DNA of 52,812 bases from contig URAJ01000013.1 in NCBI GenBank assembly GCA_900545715.1, positions 1-52,812 of the forward strand, read 5' to 3'. Below are positions 26,204-33,889 of this stretch, one piece after another. The stretch comes from an uncultured Opitutales bacterium. Lineage in GTDB: Bacteria > Verrucomicrobiota > Verrucomicrobiia > Opitutales > Intestinicryptomonadaceae. The notes beneath the pieces were generated by a model. That model was not told the origin of the DNA. It saw only the letters and a program-made list of their open reading frames with translations, and made no database searches. Made by a program: the position numbers and the translations under genes. How positions within the stretch are numbered: the first letter of the stretch is position 1; each line of letters opens with the position of its first letter.

Positions 26204-26833
26204 ATGGAAAATCTGACTGATAGATTAAAGAAGGCGCGTATCGTCGCGGTGCTTGCCGTAAACGATCCCGCCGGAGCCGTTGACCTCGCAAAGGCGCTTT
26301 GCGACGGCGGCGTCACAGCGCTTGAAATGACGCTCCGCACGCAGAGGGCTTTCGAGTGCGTTTCGGCGATAGCCGGCGCGGGACTGCCGCTCACTCTCGG
26401 CGTGGGGACTATCCTTACGCCCGAACAGGCGCGCGAAGCCAAGAGCCGTGGCGCCGATTTCGGCGTAAGCCCCGGTTGCAATGTAAGGGTAATCGACGCC
26501 GCGGCGGAGGTCGGACTGCCTTTCGCTCCCGGAATAATGACGCCGAGCGAAATAGAGCAGGCGCTCGAGCACGGCTGCAAGCTCATGAAGTTCTTCCCGG
26601 CGGAAAGCTCCGGCGGAATGAAGCATTTGCAAAGCATGGCCGCCCCGTACAAGCATCTTGGCATAAGTTTTATCCCGCTTGGGGGGTTGAAGCTTTCAAA
26701 TATGAAGTCTTACACGGATTCCCCGCTCGTGACTGCCATAGGAGGCTCGTGGATAGCCCCGACTTCGTTGATAGACGCGAAAGATTGGGCCCAGATAAGG
26801 AAAAACGCCGAGGAGGCCGTCGCCAACTTGTAG
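26204..26833 (+). CDS. eda: KDPG/KHG aldolase
   Basis: This class I aldolase splits 2-keto-3-deoxy-6-phosphogluconate into pyruvate and glyceraldehyde 3-phosphate, the last step of the Entner-Doudoroff route and of uronate catabolism; many members also cleave 4-hydroxy-2-oxoglutarate. The catalytic glutamate is in LEMTLRT (Glu 41), Arg 45 binds phosphate, and the Schiff-base lysine is Lys 129 in KFFPAE. The 209-residue length is standard. It follows the second chemoreceptor by 15 bases, and a terminator-like structure lies downstream. No dehydratase (edd) or uronate genes are in the window, so its supply pathway cannot be read here. Confidence 0.95.
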   Translation: MENLTDRLKKARIVAVLAVNDPAGAVDLAKALCDGGVTALEMTLRTQRAFECVSAIAGAGLPLTLGVGTILTPEQAREAKSRGADFGVSPGCNVRVIDAAAEVGLPFAPGIMTPSEIEQALEHGCKLMKFFPAESSGGMKHLQSMAAPYKHLGISFIPLGGLKLSNMKSYTDSPLVTAIGGSWIAPTSLIDAKDWAQIRKNAEEAVANL

Positions 26834-26871
26834 AAAAAAGCGGGCGGCTACCGATCCATTAGGCGGTACGC

Positions 26872-26921
26872 CGCGCCGCAAGGTGTTTGTCGCGCCTTTT
26901 GCGGCAGCTTTTTTTATTTGT
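26872..26921 (+). terminator. Terminator-like hairpin after eda
   Basis: CCGCAAGG and CCTTTTGCGG pair with a two-base bulge around an 11-nt loop, and seven Ts follow after GCAGC. It lies about 40 bases downstream of the aldolase stop. Confidence 0.6.
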
Positions 26922-27087
26922 GCAAACCCGCAATTTTTTGCGCGGGATTCGGGAACTCTGAAGAATTGCGCGCATCGGCAATGCTTTAAGTTTATTCTTG
27001 CCGCTTGGCGAAAAAGGTTTTTTCGCAAGGGTGCGCCTGCGTTAAAACCGCGCTTCAAAAAGTAAAATTTCTTGCGGCTAAAAAGAT

Positions 27088-27130
27088 AAATTCCCCCCGA
27101 TTATCCAAAGCGGACATGGGGGAATTTTTT
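27088..27130. terminator. Strong hairpin with T run
   Basis: AAATTCCCCC pairs perfectly with GGGGGAATTT around a spacer of about 20 bases, followed by further Ts on the plus strand. It would stop any read-through before the unknown exported-protein cluster. Confidence 0.7.
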
Positions 27131-27210
27131 ATGCGCGAAATGCTGCGGGAGTTGACGTAAGAGTCCCTGCTCTAAAAAACAGATTTGGGAGATTTTTATA
27201 TATAATAGTT

Positions 27211-27240
27211 TTGACAATAGCGGCATTCATAAATTATTAT
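27211..27240 (+). promoter_or_regulatory. Sigma70-like promoter giving a near-leaderless mRNA
   Basis: TTGACA (27211-27216) and TATTAT (27235-27240) are separated by 18 bases. Transcription would begin near 27247-27249, which is where the ATG of the next gene lies (27249). No Shine-Dalgarno sequence is present. Confidence 0.6.
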
Positions 27241-27248
27241 TTTATTTG

Positions 27249-29159
27249 ATGAAATTAGCCATTCTGATAGTTATTTTCGCGGCGCTTGGCGGCTGGTACT
27301 GCTACGATAAATACGGCGCTGAACTATTCCCCGCAAGCGAGGAATCCGCATACGTCGATCCGCGATTGGAGGCGCTTGAAAAGCGGGCGAAAGAGCTTTT
27401 TCCGACGCGCGAAAAGGACCGCGCGCGGTGGCTTGCCGACCAAAAATCCGCAATGGCGAAAATCGACCAGCGCAGAAAGGGAGTCCCCGCGTCCATGGGC
27501 GACGAAATCAGGGTGATGGCCGCAAAAAAATTTCCGAACGACTACGACAAACAATACGAATTTGTTTCAAAACAGGAAACCGCTGCGATTGCCATAAGGG
27601 ACGCAATCAGGGGGTTTGAGCTCTCAAAGGACGAGTCTAAGACAATAATAAATTCAGTGGCGCGCATATATTCCGGCGACTACGCCGCGCAGGTATCCTC
27701 GATTATGCGGCTTGGCGACGCGTTTAACGCCGTTAAGGATAAATGGAGGGACGTTCCTCAGAGCGATTACAACCTGATACTGAAAAACACGCTCGGTAAG
27801 ATGCACGAAAATCCGGACGAGGCGATAAGGTATTTTGACAGGCAGTTTTTGGCCCGGCACAACTATATCATGAAAAAATTTCCGCCCGAATTTGGGGATT
27901 TGAGGGCCGGAATACAGGAGACTTTTCCGGGGGATTTTTGCGCGCAGCTCGACGAGCTGAATGCGAGGCTTGACGCGGCAATTCGAAGAGGCAAAAAGCC
28001 CGAGGAATACGACGGCGGCGAAAAGAAAATGGAGGATTTCTTTTATAAAAACGTATTCATAAAACAAGTTGGAGACCAGTCGTATTGCACATATTTTCTG
28101 GAGATAGACGGGCAGAAGATTGTGCTGTTCCCGGCGGAAATGCTCGAAGTCATAGACGGAAAGTTTACCATGGACTTTGCTGACATTTCTTTTGAAAGCG
28201 ACAAAATTTATGTCTCGCCCGATTCGATGTTCGCCTTTGCGATAGTCGGCAAAGATATTCCCGTCAACCCTGTGGAATTCCCGAAAGCTTCGGAGATTCC
28301 GGAGTCGTTAGAGGGCAAGAGGATTGCGATAATCGGCGCAAACAAGGAAGGGTCGAAGCGCACGATATACCCCGTAATGCGCAAGGGAGGGTTCTCGCTC
28401 GGAGCGGCGGACTACTCGAAAGCGGCGAATTTCGGCACCGGAGGGGCGATGATTGTCGATATGCGGGCGCAAAAGCTTCTCGGGCTCTTGGAGATAGCGC
28501 CGAGCAGGGGAATCGAGTTTTACAAGCAGACGGATATGTCGTACATATCGACATCGCCGTTTCAGATGCCTGGCAGCGAGAAAATCATAAAATCCGTCGA
28601 GAAAATAGTGCGCGAGGATATGCCCGCCCGCGCGAGGCTCGCGCCCATAGATATCGACCACTTGCGGAAGTGGCGCAAGTTCGACAAGGCCGAGTACGAC
28701 AGGCAAAGGGACTTCGTTTTGAGAAAATGCCTCATGAATTACTGGATTATGAGGTTTGTGCGCACCAACACATTTATGGACGCCCTTGGGTCGGACATTG
28801 TGTCTAAGATTGCCGAACAATACCGGAGGGCCTTTTTCGATGGGCCGAGAATCCACAAGAGTCTGTTTTTTAGGAAATACAGCGAGTATTTTAAGCTGGT
28901 TGTAAACCATATAAAGGCGGCTAACCGCGGCGCCGCGAGAGCGACGATAAAAGAGCCTTATTATAGATACGCCGCCGCGGCCGCCGCGCAGGCTGAGGTC
29001 AATGCCGAAATAACCAAATACTTTACGGATTTTGTGGTATCAAATAGCGTAATGGAAGGTTTTATACACGTGGATTTGAAGGCAAAGCTCGACGGGGAAT
29101 CGTACATGCCAAAGTATGTTATACCAAAAGAGGAAATGCAGGAATATCTTGGAATGTGA
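27249..29159 (+). CDS. Unrecognised membrane-anchored protein with a degenerate protease-like domain
   Basis: This 636-residue protein starts with a hydrophobic helix (residues 2-17, LAILIVIFAALGGWYC) that would act as an export signal or anchor. Residues 30-260 are charged and helical. The middle region (about 270-430) has the rhythm of a trypsin-like beta-barrel: a strand pair around FLEIDGQKIVLFPAEML, then FAFAIVGKDIPV, then NFGTGGAMIVDMRAQKLLGL. The last resembles the GxSGG-hydrophobic-G segment of HtrA-like proteases, but with Thr for the catalytic Ser, and no His or Asp is found at the matching places. I infer an inactive protease fold, used perhaps for binding. The C-terminal 200 residues are helical and basic. 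It is followed by two more unknown exported proteins. The ATG at 27249 is preferred to the TTG one codon earlier. Confidence 0.7.
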   Translation: MKLAILIVIFAALGGWYCYDKYGAELFPASEESAYVDPRLEALEKRAKELFPTREKDRARWLADQKSAMAKIDQRRKGVPASMGDEIRVMAAKKFPNDYDKQYEFVSKQETAAIAIRDAIRGFELSKDESKTIINSVARIYSGDYAAQVSSIMRLGDAFNAVKDKWRDVPQSDYNLILKNTLGKMHENPDEAIRYFDRQFLARHNYIMKKFPPEFGDLRAGIQETFPGDFCAQLDELNARLDAAIRRGKKPEEYDGGEKKMEDFFYKNVFIKQVGDQSYCTYFLEIDGQKIVLFPAEMLEVIDGKFTMDFADISFESDKIYVSPDSMFAFAIVGKDIPVNPVEFPKASEIPESLEGKRIAIIGANKEGSKRTIYPVMRKGGFSLGAADYSKAANFGTGGAMIVDMRAQKLLGLLEIAPSRGIEFYKQTDMSYISTSPFQMPGSEKIIKSVEKIVREDMPARARLAPIDIDHLRKWRKFDKAEYDRQRDFVLRKCLMNYWIMRFVRTNTFMDALGSDIVSKIAEQYRRAFFDGPRIHKSLFFRKYSEYFKLVVNHIKAANRGAARATIKEPYYRYAAAAAAQAEVNAEITKYFTDFVVSNSVMEGFIHVDLKAKLDGESYMPKYVIPKEEMQEYLGM

Positions 29160-29218
29160 TTTCTTGCGAAAGAGCTTTTTACTTGAAAAATAGCTACCCT
29201 TCTAAGAATATCGCGGCA

Positions 29219-29767
29219 ATGAAATTTGCAACGCTTGTGGCGGCGGCTCTGCTTGCCGTAAATACCATATTGTACGCTTCCGATCCTGTAAAAATCGGCG
29301 ACAAGTATTATTATGAGGACGCCGCCGGAAATCTCATTCTGGCTCCCGAAGGAAGTGTCCGCGAAGCTCCTAAGCGCAGGCCTATGCGCTCCGGAAAATA
29401 CGGAATGCCGCATCCTTACTCATGGCATTCAGATACAGGCGCGGCGCCTTCCCAGAAAACTACGCGCTCCGAAAAAACTGAATCAAGCGGGAAAACTTCC
29501 ACTTCGGATGCCCTCAGAGAGAAAATTGCCGCCGCCCGCGAACTTGCGGAAAATCCAAAAGCTGGGTGCGCGAAGAAAAATATCAAAGAAAAAGAAGAAC
29601 TTGAATATTATTCGTGTAAAATAGTCGAAATAAAAGGCGGAAATAGGCGGTTATTGGGAAATGCGGAATTTTCAATGCCGGCGCAGGCGGATGTACCAGA
29701 AAACATCGTTTTGGCCGAATGCGGCGAAACCCGAATTGTCGCTGAAATTTCCAAGCGCCAAAACTAA
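29219..29767 (+). CDS. Unrecognised exported protein
   Basis: This 182-residue protein starts with a signal peptide (MKFATLVAAALLAVNTILYA, cleaved before SDP). The mature part opens with a short module, KIGDKYYYEDAAGNLILAPEG, then a low-complexity Ser/Lys/Thr stretch (about residues 55-110), and ends with a beta-rich segment containing two cysteines (YYSCKIVEI and LAECGETRI). The frame is open upstream to 29156, overlapping the previous gene, but only the ATG at 29219 yields a signal peptide. No family is recognised. The position between two other exported proteins of unknown function suggests a common role. Confidence 0.65.
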   Translation: MKFATLVAAALLAVNTILYASDPVKIGDKYYYEDAAGNLILAPEGSVREAPKRRPMRSGKYGMPHPYSWHSDTGAAPSQKTTRSEKTESSGKTSTSDALREKIAAARELAENPKAGCAKKNIKEKEELEYYSCKIVEIKGGNRRLLGNAEFSMPAQADVPENIVLAECGETRIVAEISKRQN

Positions 29768-29796
29768 TTGACATACCCAAGATTTATCCATTTATT
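29768..29796 (+). promoter_or_regulatory. Promoter-like boxes giving a near-leaderless mRNA
   Basis: TTGACA (29768-29773) and TTTATT (29791-29796) lie 17 bases apart. Transcription would start near 29803-29805, one to three bases before the ATG at 29806. The -35 box directly follows the previous stop codon. Confidence 0.5.
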
Positions 29797-29805
29797 TTTT
29801 TCATT

Positions 29806-30834
29806 ATGACAAAAACGAAATTAGCAGCTTACGCGACGGCATTGATGTTCGCCGTCACATTGTCGGCGCAGAAGTACTCCATAACCGTGGAGACTCATAT
29901 TGCCGGCAGGCCGGAAGATAAGTTTACCTTTGTTCTTTCCGAGGGGGAATCCCAATACAAGGGCTTCGACGGCAAAGTTCTCGCGAAAAGGTATATGGCA
30001 AAAGGCTATCCTGCGCCCTCTGTGGATATGGAGGAATACTCCAATTCTTCCGAGAAAACCGCTAAAAAAGCTGCCGAAGTAAAGAAAATCGCCCCCATCG
30101 ACGAGGCTCGCGGAAAGCTAATCGGCCTAAAAGGTGAAATCACCCGCCTTGAAAATCAAATTACCGGTGCGCAGGGCAGAATCGGTAAACTTTCCACCCA
30201 GATAGAAGATCTCGAAAACGCGATAGAAAAAGGCGAGAAAACCGCATCTCTCTTCGCGGGCGAATACAAAAACTACCTCGATAAATACGAGCCTAACGCT
30301 GAACAAGAGGCAAAAGACAAACGCGTTGAGGCTATGTTCAGAAACAGGCCGAAATTGCGCGGAGATGTCGAAGAGTTTGATCTAGGTTCGTTTTGCGCTA
30401 TGAAGCTGTTGAAGGTCAAGGGCAAAAAGCTCCTGTTGAATATGGACTACATATATTCCAATCCCGTCTCCTACTTCTACGCCGACGGCAACAATAACGG
30501 CAACACCATTATGAAACAGCGCCAATTTGAGCGCTTTGAGCGCAAGATTAGGGACTTGGTTCTCACGGTAAACCGCCCGTACTGCATACAATTTGAACGT
30601 CCGGATCTCACCAGCGACAAAACCCTCTCCGACGCCATGGCGCAAACCACGCTATTTTCAAAATCCGGCACTACAAGCGGCTCCGCTGCACAGTCGTCGG
30701 AATCTGCCGCCCCGTCAAAATACGATGCGCAGGGCCTGTACTCAGACATACGCAAGCAGTTCCCGACGGGGCTTGCCAAAACTGCCCGCATAATAATTAC
30801 CGTTAAGAAAATAGGCGGCGCGGACTCCGACTAA
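29806..30834 (+). CDS. Unrecognised exported coiled-coil protein
   Basis: A signal peptide (residues 1-21, MTKTKLAAYATALMFAVTLSA) precedes a short beta-rich segment, then a coiled coil (about residues 98-150: LIGLKGEITRLENQITGAQG and following heptads), then a globular part with SVSYFYADGNNNGN-like turns, and a Ser-rich linker before a short C-terminal beta segment (residues 300-342). Such a plan fits a periplasmic or surface scaffold protein. No homologous family is recognised. The C-terminal IIITVKKIGG echoes the N-terminal YSITVETHIAG, both probably edge strands of a beta domain. It is the last of three unknown exported genes on the plus strand. Confidence 0.65.
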   Translation: MTKTKLAAYATALMFAVTLSAQKYSITVETHIAGRPEDKFTFVLSEGESQYKGFDGKVLAKRYMAKGYPAPSVDMEEYSNSSEKTAKKAAEVKKIAPIDEARGKLIGLKGEITRLENQITGAQGRIGKLSTQIEDLENAIEKGEKTASLFAGEYKNYLDKYEPNAEQEAKDKRVEAMFRNRPKLRGDVEEFDLGSFCAMKLLKVKGKKLLLNMDYIYSNPVSYFYADGNNNGNTIMKQRQFERFERKIRDLVLTVNRPYCIQFERPDLTSDKTLSDAMAQTTLFSKSGTTSGSAAQSSESAAPSKYDAQGLYSDIRKQFPTGLAKTARIIITVKKIGGADSD

Positions 30835-30905
30835 AACTTTTTAGGAAAAATTCTGTCCTATCCGATAATATAGGTTATATCTGAAAAAAAAGAAAGGTTA
30901 GTTTT

Positions 30906-31070
30906 ATGAAAAAATATAAATGCGAAGTATGCGGCTATATTTACGATCCCGAACAGGGGGATCCCGACAACTCTGTCCAGCCCGGGACTCCCTTTGAAGA
31001 CATTCCCGAAGACTGGGTTTGCCCGCTTTGCGGAGTCGGCAAAGAACAGTTTGTAGAAGTGGAGGAATAG
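30906..31070 (+). CDS. Rubredoxin
   Basis: This 54-residue iron-sulfur-free iron protein carries one Fe held by four cysteines, Cys 6, Cys 9, Cys 39 and Cys 42 (KCEVCGYIY and WVCPLCG). It passes single electrons in the cytoplasm. A Shine-Dalgarno sequence, GAAAGG, lies eight bases before the ATG. The flavodiiron protein gene starts 5 bases after its stop, and rubredoxin is the usual electron donor to flavodiiron proteins, so the pair forms an oxygen- or nitric-oxide-reducing module. The upstream 70 bases include CCTAT and ATAGG in inverted order (30858-30875), possibly part of the control region. Confidence 0.97.
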   Translation: MKKYKCEVCGYIYDPEQGDPDNSVQPGTPFEDIPEDWVCPLCGVGKEQFVEVEE

Positions 31071-31075
31071 GCTCC

Positions 31076-32233
31076 ATGAAAGAAATCGCGAGCGGAGTTT
31101 ACTATTGCGGTTTGCACGACAAAAACCGCAAATTGTTCGATCAGCTCGTTCCGCTTCCCCAGGGAACGACATACAACTCGTATCTTGTCAAAGGCGCGCA
31201 GAAATGCGCCCTTATAGACACCATGTACGAAAAACTGCTCGACCCGTATCGCGATATGCTTTCGGCGTGCGGCCTTAAAATTGATTATATCGTATCAAAC
31301 CACGCCGAGCCCGACCATAGCGGCGCGATACCGACTCTCTTGGAAGCCTATCCGGAGGCGGTTGTGCTATGCTCCCCCAAATGCGCGGAGAACTTGTCGA
31401 ATATGCTCGGGGTGGATCCGTCCCGAATGAAAGTTGTAGCCGACGGCGAAGAAATAGATCTTGGCGGACGCACTCTAAAATTCTTTATGACGCCTTGGGT
31501 TCATTGGCCGGATACGATGTTTACCTTCCTTGTGGAGGATAAATTCCTTTTCCCATGCGACTATTTCGGCGCCCACTACACGGCAAACGAACTCTTTGCC
31601 GATTGTTCGGAAAACCTTGCGGAGGCCGCTCGGCGCTATTACGCTGAAATAATGATGCCGTTTAGGGGCTTCTGCTCAAAGTATCTCGATATTGTCCGTA
31701 AGCTGGAGCCGAAAATGATACTACCGAGCCACGGCCCGGTTTACGATAAACCCGATTTTATAATCAACCTTTACTCCGACTGGACTTCCGATAAATTTTC
31801 GCGCAAAGTTCTTATCCCCTACGTCTCTATGTACGACAATACGAGGATAATGGTTGACTACCTCGAAAATGCCCTGAAATCGCGAGGGATAAGCGTTGTC
31901 AAGGCGGAGCTTGTGGACGCGGACGAAGGAGAGCTTGCTATGCAGCTAATCGATACGCCTTGCGTAGTTTTCGGAACATCTATGGTTTTGACGGGACCGC
32001 ACCCAAAGAGCGTATATGCGGCATATTTAATAAACATTCTAAGGGCAAAACTAAAATATTATAGCGTAATAGGCTCTTTTGGATGGGGTGGAAATCTGAC
32101 GGCTCCGATTGAGGCGTGCTTTAAGTTGGTGAAGCCGGAAAAAATTCCGGGGGTGGAAGTGAAGGGAAGGCCTGTGGAGTCAACATTCCGCGAACTCGAT
32201 AGGCTCGCCGAAGAAATCTCCTCCCGGTTTTAA
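31076..32233 (+). CDS. Flavodiiron protein (A-type flavoprotein, oxygen/nitric oxide reductase)
   Basis: Flavodiiron proteins reduce O2 to water or NO to N2O in the cytoplasm of anaerobes. The N-terminal beta-lactamase-like domain has the diiron ligands His 76-x-Glu 78-x-Asp 80-His 81 (NHAEPDHSG), His 143, Asp 162 and the later SHGP histidine. The C-terminal part (about 250-385) is a flavodoxin domain, with SMYDNTRIM and GSFGWGG as its FMN-binding loops. The 385-residue length is typical of the simple class without a fused rubredoxin. The start at 31076 follows GGAGGAATAGG, a good Shine-Dalgarno sequence within the rubredoxin end. The stop codon lies inside a long palindromic repeat. Confidence 0.96.
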   Translation: MKEIASGVYYCGLHDKNRKLFDQLVPLPQGTTYNSYLVKGAQKCALIDTMYEKLLDPYRDMLSACGLKIDYIVSNHAEPDHSGAIPTLLEAYPEAVVLCSPKCAENLSNMLGVDPSRMKVVADGEEIDLGGRTLKFFMTPWVHWPDTMFTFLVEDKFLFPCDYFGAHYTANELFADCSENLAEAARRYYAEIMMPFRGFCSKYLDIVRKLEPKMILPSHGPVYDKPDFIINLYSDWTSDKFSRKVLIPYVSMYDNTRIMVDYLENALKSRGISVVKAELVDADEGELAMQLIDTPCVVFGTSMVLTGPHPKSVYAAYLINILRAKLKYYSVIGSFGWGGNLTAPIEACFKLVKPEKIPGVEVKGRPVESTFRELDRLAEEISSRF

Positions 32234-32356
32234 GGCGGGATTTTGGCGCATTTCTGCGTCACTGCGAAAAGTCCGCACAGGTCACGTACGTCAATGTACG
32301 CTCCCAGCGCGGACTTTTCTTGTTTCTTGAACTGCGTGCAAAATCCCGCCTTAAAA
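32228..32356. repeat. Nested intergenic palindrome, 129 bp
   Basis: The outer arms, 18 bp each (32228-32245 and 32339-32356), are perfect inverted repeats built on TTTTAAGGCGGGATTTTG. A second pair of arms, GAAAAGTCCGC and GCGGACTTTTC (32266-32276 and 32309-32319), lies inside, and the core carries CGTAC...GTACG (32285-32300). The left arm contains the flavodiiron stop codon. The core resembles dispersed palindromic elements known from many bacterial genomes, and the long stem would also act on the end of the transcript. Confidence 0.85.
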
Positions 32357-32552
32357 CTATTGCCGGACTGGGAGTTTTTTGAGGAATTTCTTTTACGTGA
32401 GAGTGGTAATTTCTTTCTCAAAATAATTCTGCGAAGCAGAGTTTTTTAGGATAGTTTTTGTATGCACGTTAGAATCTCGTCTTAAAACAATTCCAATAGT
32501 TTATTATTATGAAAAATATTTGTGGGGTAAATCTGCTTGCAAATTATGCAAG
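32357..32552. other. Spacer, no gene
   Basis: Between the palindrome and the outer-membrane protein gene only a weak hairpin, TTCTGC-GAA-GCAGAG followed by six Ts (32430-32448), is seen on the plus strand; it could be a back-up terminator. The remainder is AT-rich without signals. Confidence 0.4.
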
Positions 32553-33653
32553 TTAACGTCTTCCGCGAATCGGAATTTCTATGGAGAATATCAATCTTTG
32601 CTCGTTCTTTATTGCGGAAGGCGAATTTATTGAATCGTAATCGTTTGTATATCTCAGCGCGAGCGACACTATTTCTTCGGGCATAAAAACCAAGCCTACC
32701 ATTATATATATCGTTCCTTCATTTCCGGTAGTTAGCCCCATGCCCATATATCCCTTGTGTTCAAACCGGAGTATGTCTGTAATATCCCACGTCAGCTGCT
32801 CGTTTAGTATCGCCATGGGTATCCAGTGGTAGTCGTAATCGTAGGCGTCTATATATCTGACGGCGGGGCCGAACGAAACGTCCCATTTTATCCCCCATTC
32901 CGGAAGCTCGAACGAATATCCCAAGCCCACTGCGTTGTCTATTTGGTCGTAGATTTGTTTTATTCCGTCGTGCCTATAAGATATTATATTTGAAAAAAAC
33001 CAGTCTGAGTTTTCCCCTAAAAAATTCCACCTAAAGTCGGAATTTGCGCCGTATTTATCCGTTGTTGTGGAAGTCACTCCCGCCGTATCGGTTTGTGTTT
33101 CGTAGTCGTAAAAGGCGTCGAACGAATAGAAAAATTCGTCCCATTCCCTCTTTGCGGAGCCCCCAAACGAAAAAAGTGTTTTTGATGTTGTAGTATGTTC
33201 TATTGTAGCTCCGCCGCGCAGATTAAAATCCCACCCTTCGGGCACCCAAGATTCCAAGAAAGTCCGGTACTGCTTTTTCCAAGATATTATCTTGGTCTCC
33301 AATGTATCTTTTGCGTCGTTTGTGGAGCCGCTGTCGGGAAATAGCGCCGGCGGCTCAATCCCCACTTCTTCAATCCCTATTCCGTTTTCAACATCAAGCG
33401 TTTCGGCCGCGCCGTTTTCGGAAGTTGTGTCGGAGTTCGCAGAGGGTGGGGGGTCATCGACGGTTTCTGTTTTTATCGCCGTGTACGGTATTTTTATATC
33501 TCCGTAGGCGGTTCTTACTTCAACGTTTTCGGCTGTTTTGGTGAGAACTACGCCTTTTATTATTTCACCCGTTTCAAGCACGAATGTAGAAGATGCGGCT
33601 GCCTCGCATGCGAGCCACAACAACAGTATCGCGCTTTTTGCGAGCTTTTGCAT
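32553..33653 (-). CDS. Outer-membrane beta-barrel protein, DUF481-like
   Basis: This 366-residue exported protein has a signal peptide (MQKLAKSAILLLWLACEAAA). An N-terminal small beta domain (about residues 22-60, TGEIIKGVVLTKTAENVEVR) is followed by a Pro/Ser/Glu linker and then alternating amphipathic strands such as YSFDAFYDYETQTD and FSFGGSAKREWDEF to the end, as in DUF481 (YdiY-like) outer-membrane barrels. The final strand RLIFSIEIPIRGRR does not end in the classical aromatic residue. Its role is unknown; members are often called salt-induced outer-membrane proteins. It is divergent from the glycosyltransferase gene with a 236-base gap. The ATG at 33653 is preferred to a TTG three codons upstream. 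Confidence 0.8.
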   Translation of the reverse strand: MQKLAKSAILLLWLACEAAASSTFVLETGEIIKGVVLTKTAENVEVRTAYGDIKIPYTAIKTETVDDPPPSANSDTTSENGAAETLDVENGIGIEEVGIEPPALFPDSGSTNDAKDTLETKIISWKKQYRTFLESWVPEGWDFNLRGGATIEHTTTSKTLFSFGGSAKREWDEFFYSFDAFYDYETQTDTAGVTSTTTDKYGANSDFRWNFLGENSDWFFSNIISYRHDGIKQIYDQIDNAVGLGYSFELPEWGIKWDVSFGPAVRYIDAYDYDYHWIPMAILNEQLTWDITDILRFEHKGYMGMGLTTGNEGTIYIMVGLVFMPEEIVSLALRYTNDYDSINSPSAIKNEQRLIFSIEIPIRGRR

Positions 33654-33889
33654 ATTTTGCAACTTTGCATTCAGTGTGCTTGGGTTTCAATTAAAATTTT
33701 TTCGGCGCGCAGTTTTTCCTGCATAAAATTTGCTCTTTTATTTGTACGGATAATTAAGCTCAAAATCCTGTTTTTAGCTATGTGTTTTCTCTGCAGCCCT
33801 CCCAAATTTAAAAGGCCCCCGCTTATCGGAAACGCGGTAAAAATAGATTGATATTGCGCCGCAACTCTTAATAATATTAAAAAAAAAAG

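Larger units (their letters stand above)
26834..27248. other. Spacer with two terminators and a promoter
   Basis: This spacer carries a terminator-like hairpin for the receptor/aldolase transcript (26872-26921), a second strong hairpin (27088-27130) and promoter-like boxes directly before the next gene (27211-27240). The rest, including 26925-27080, is GC-mixed sequence with short CCCGC/GCGGG pairing and no supported gene. Confidence 0.6.
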
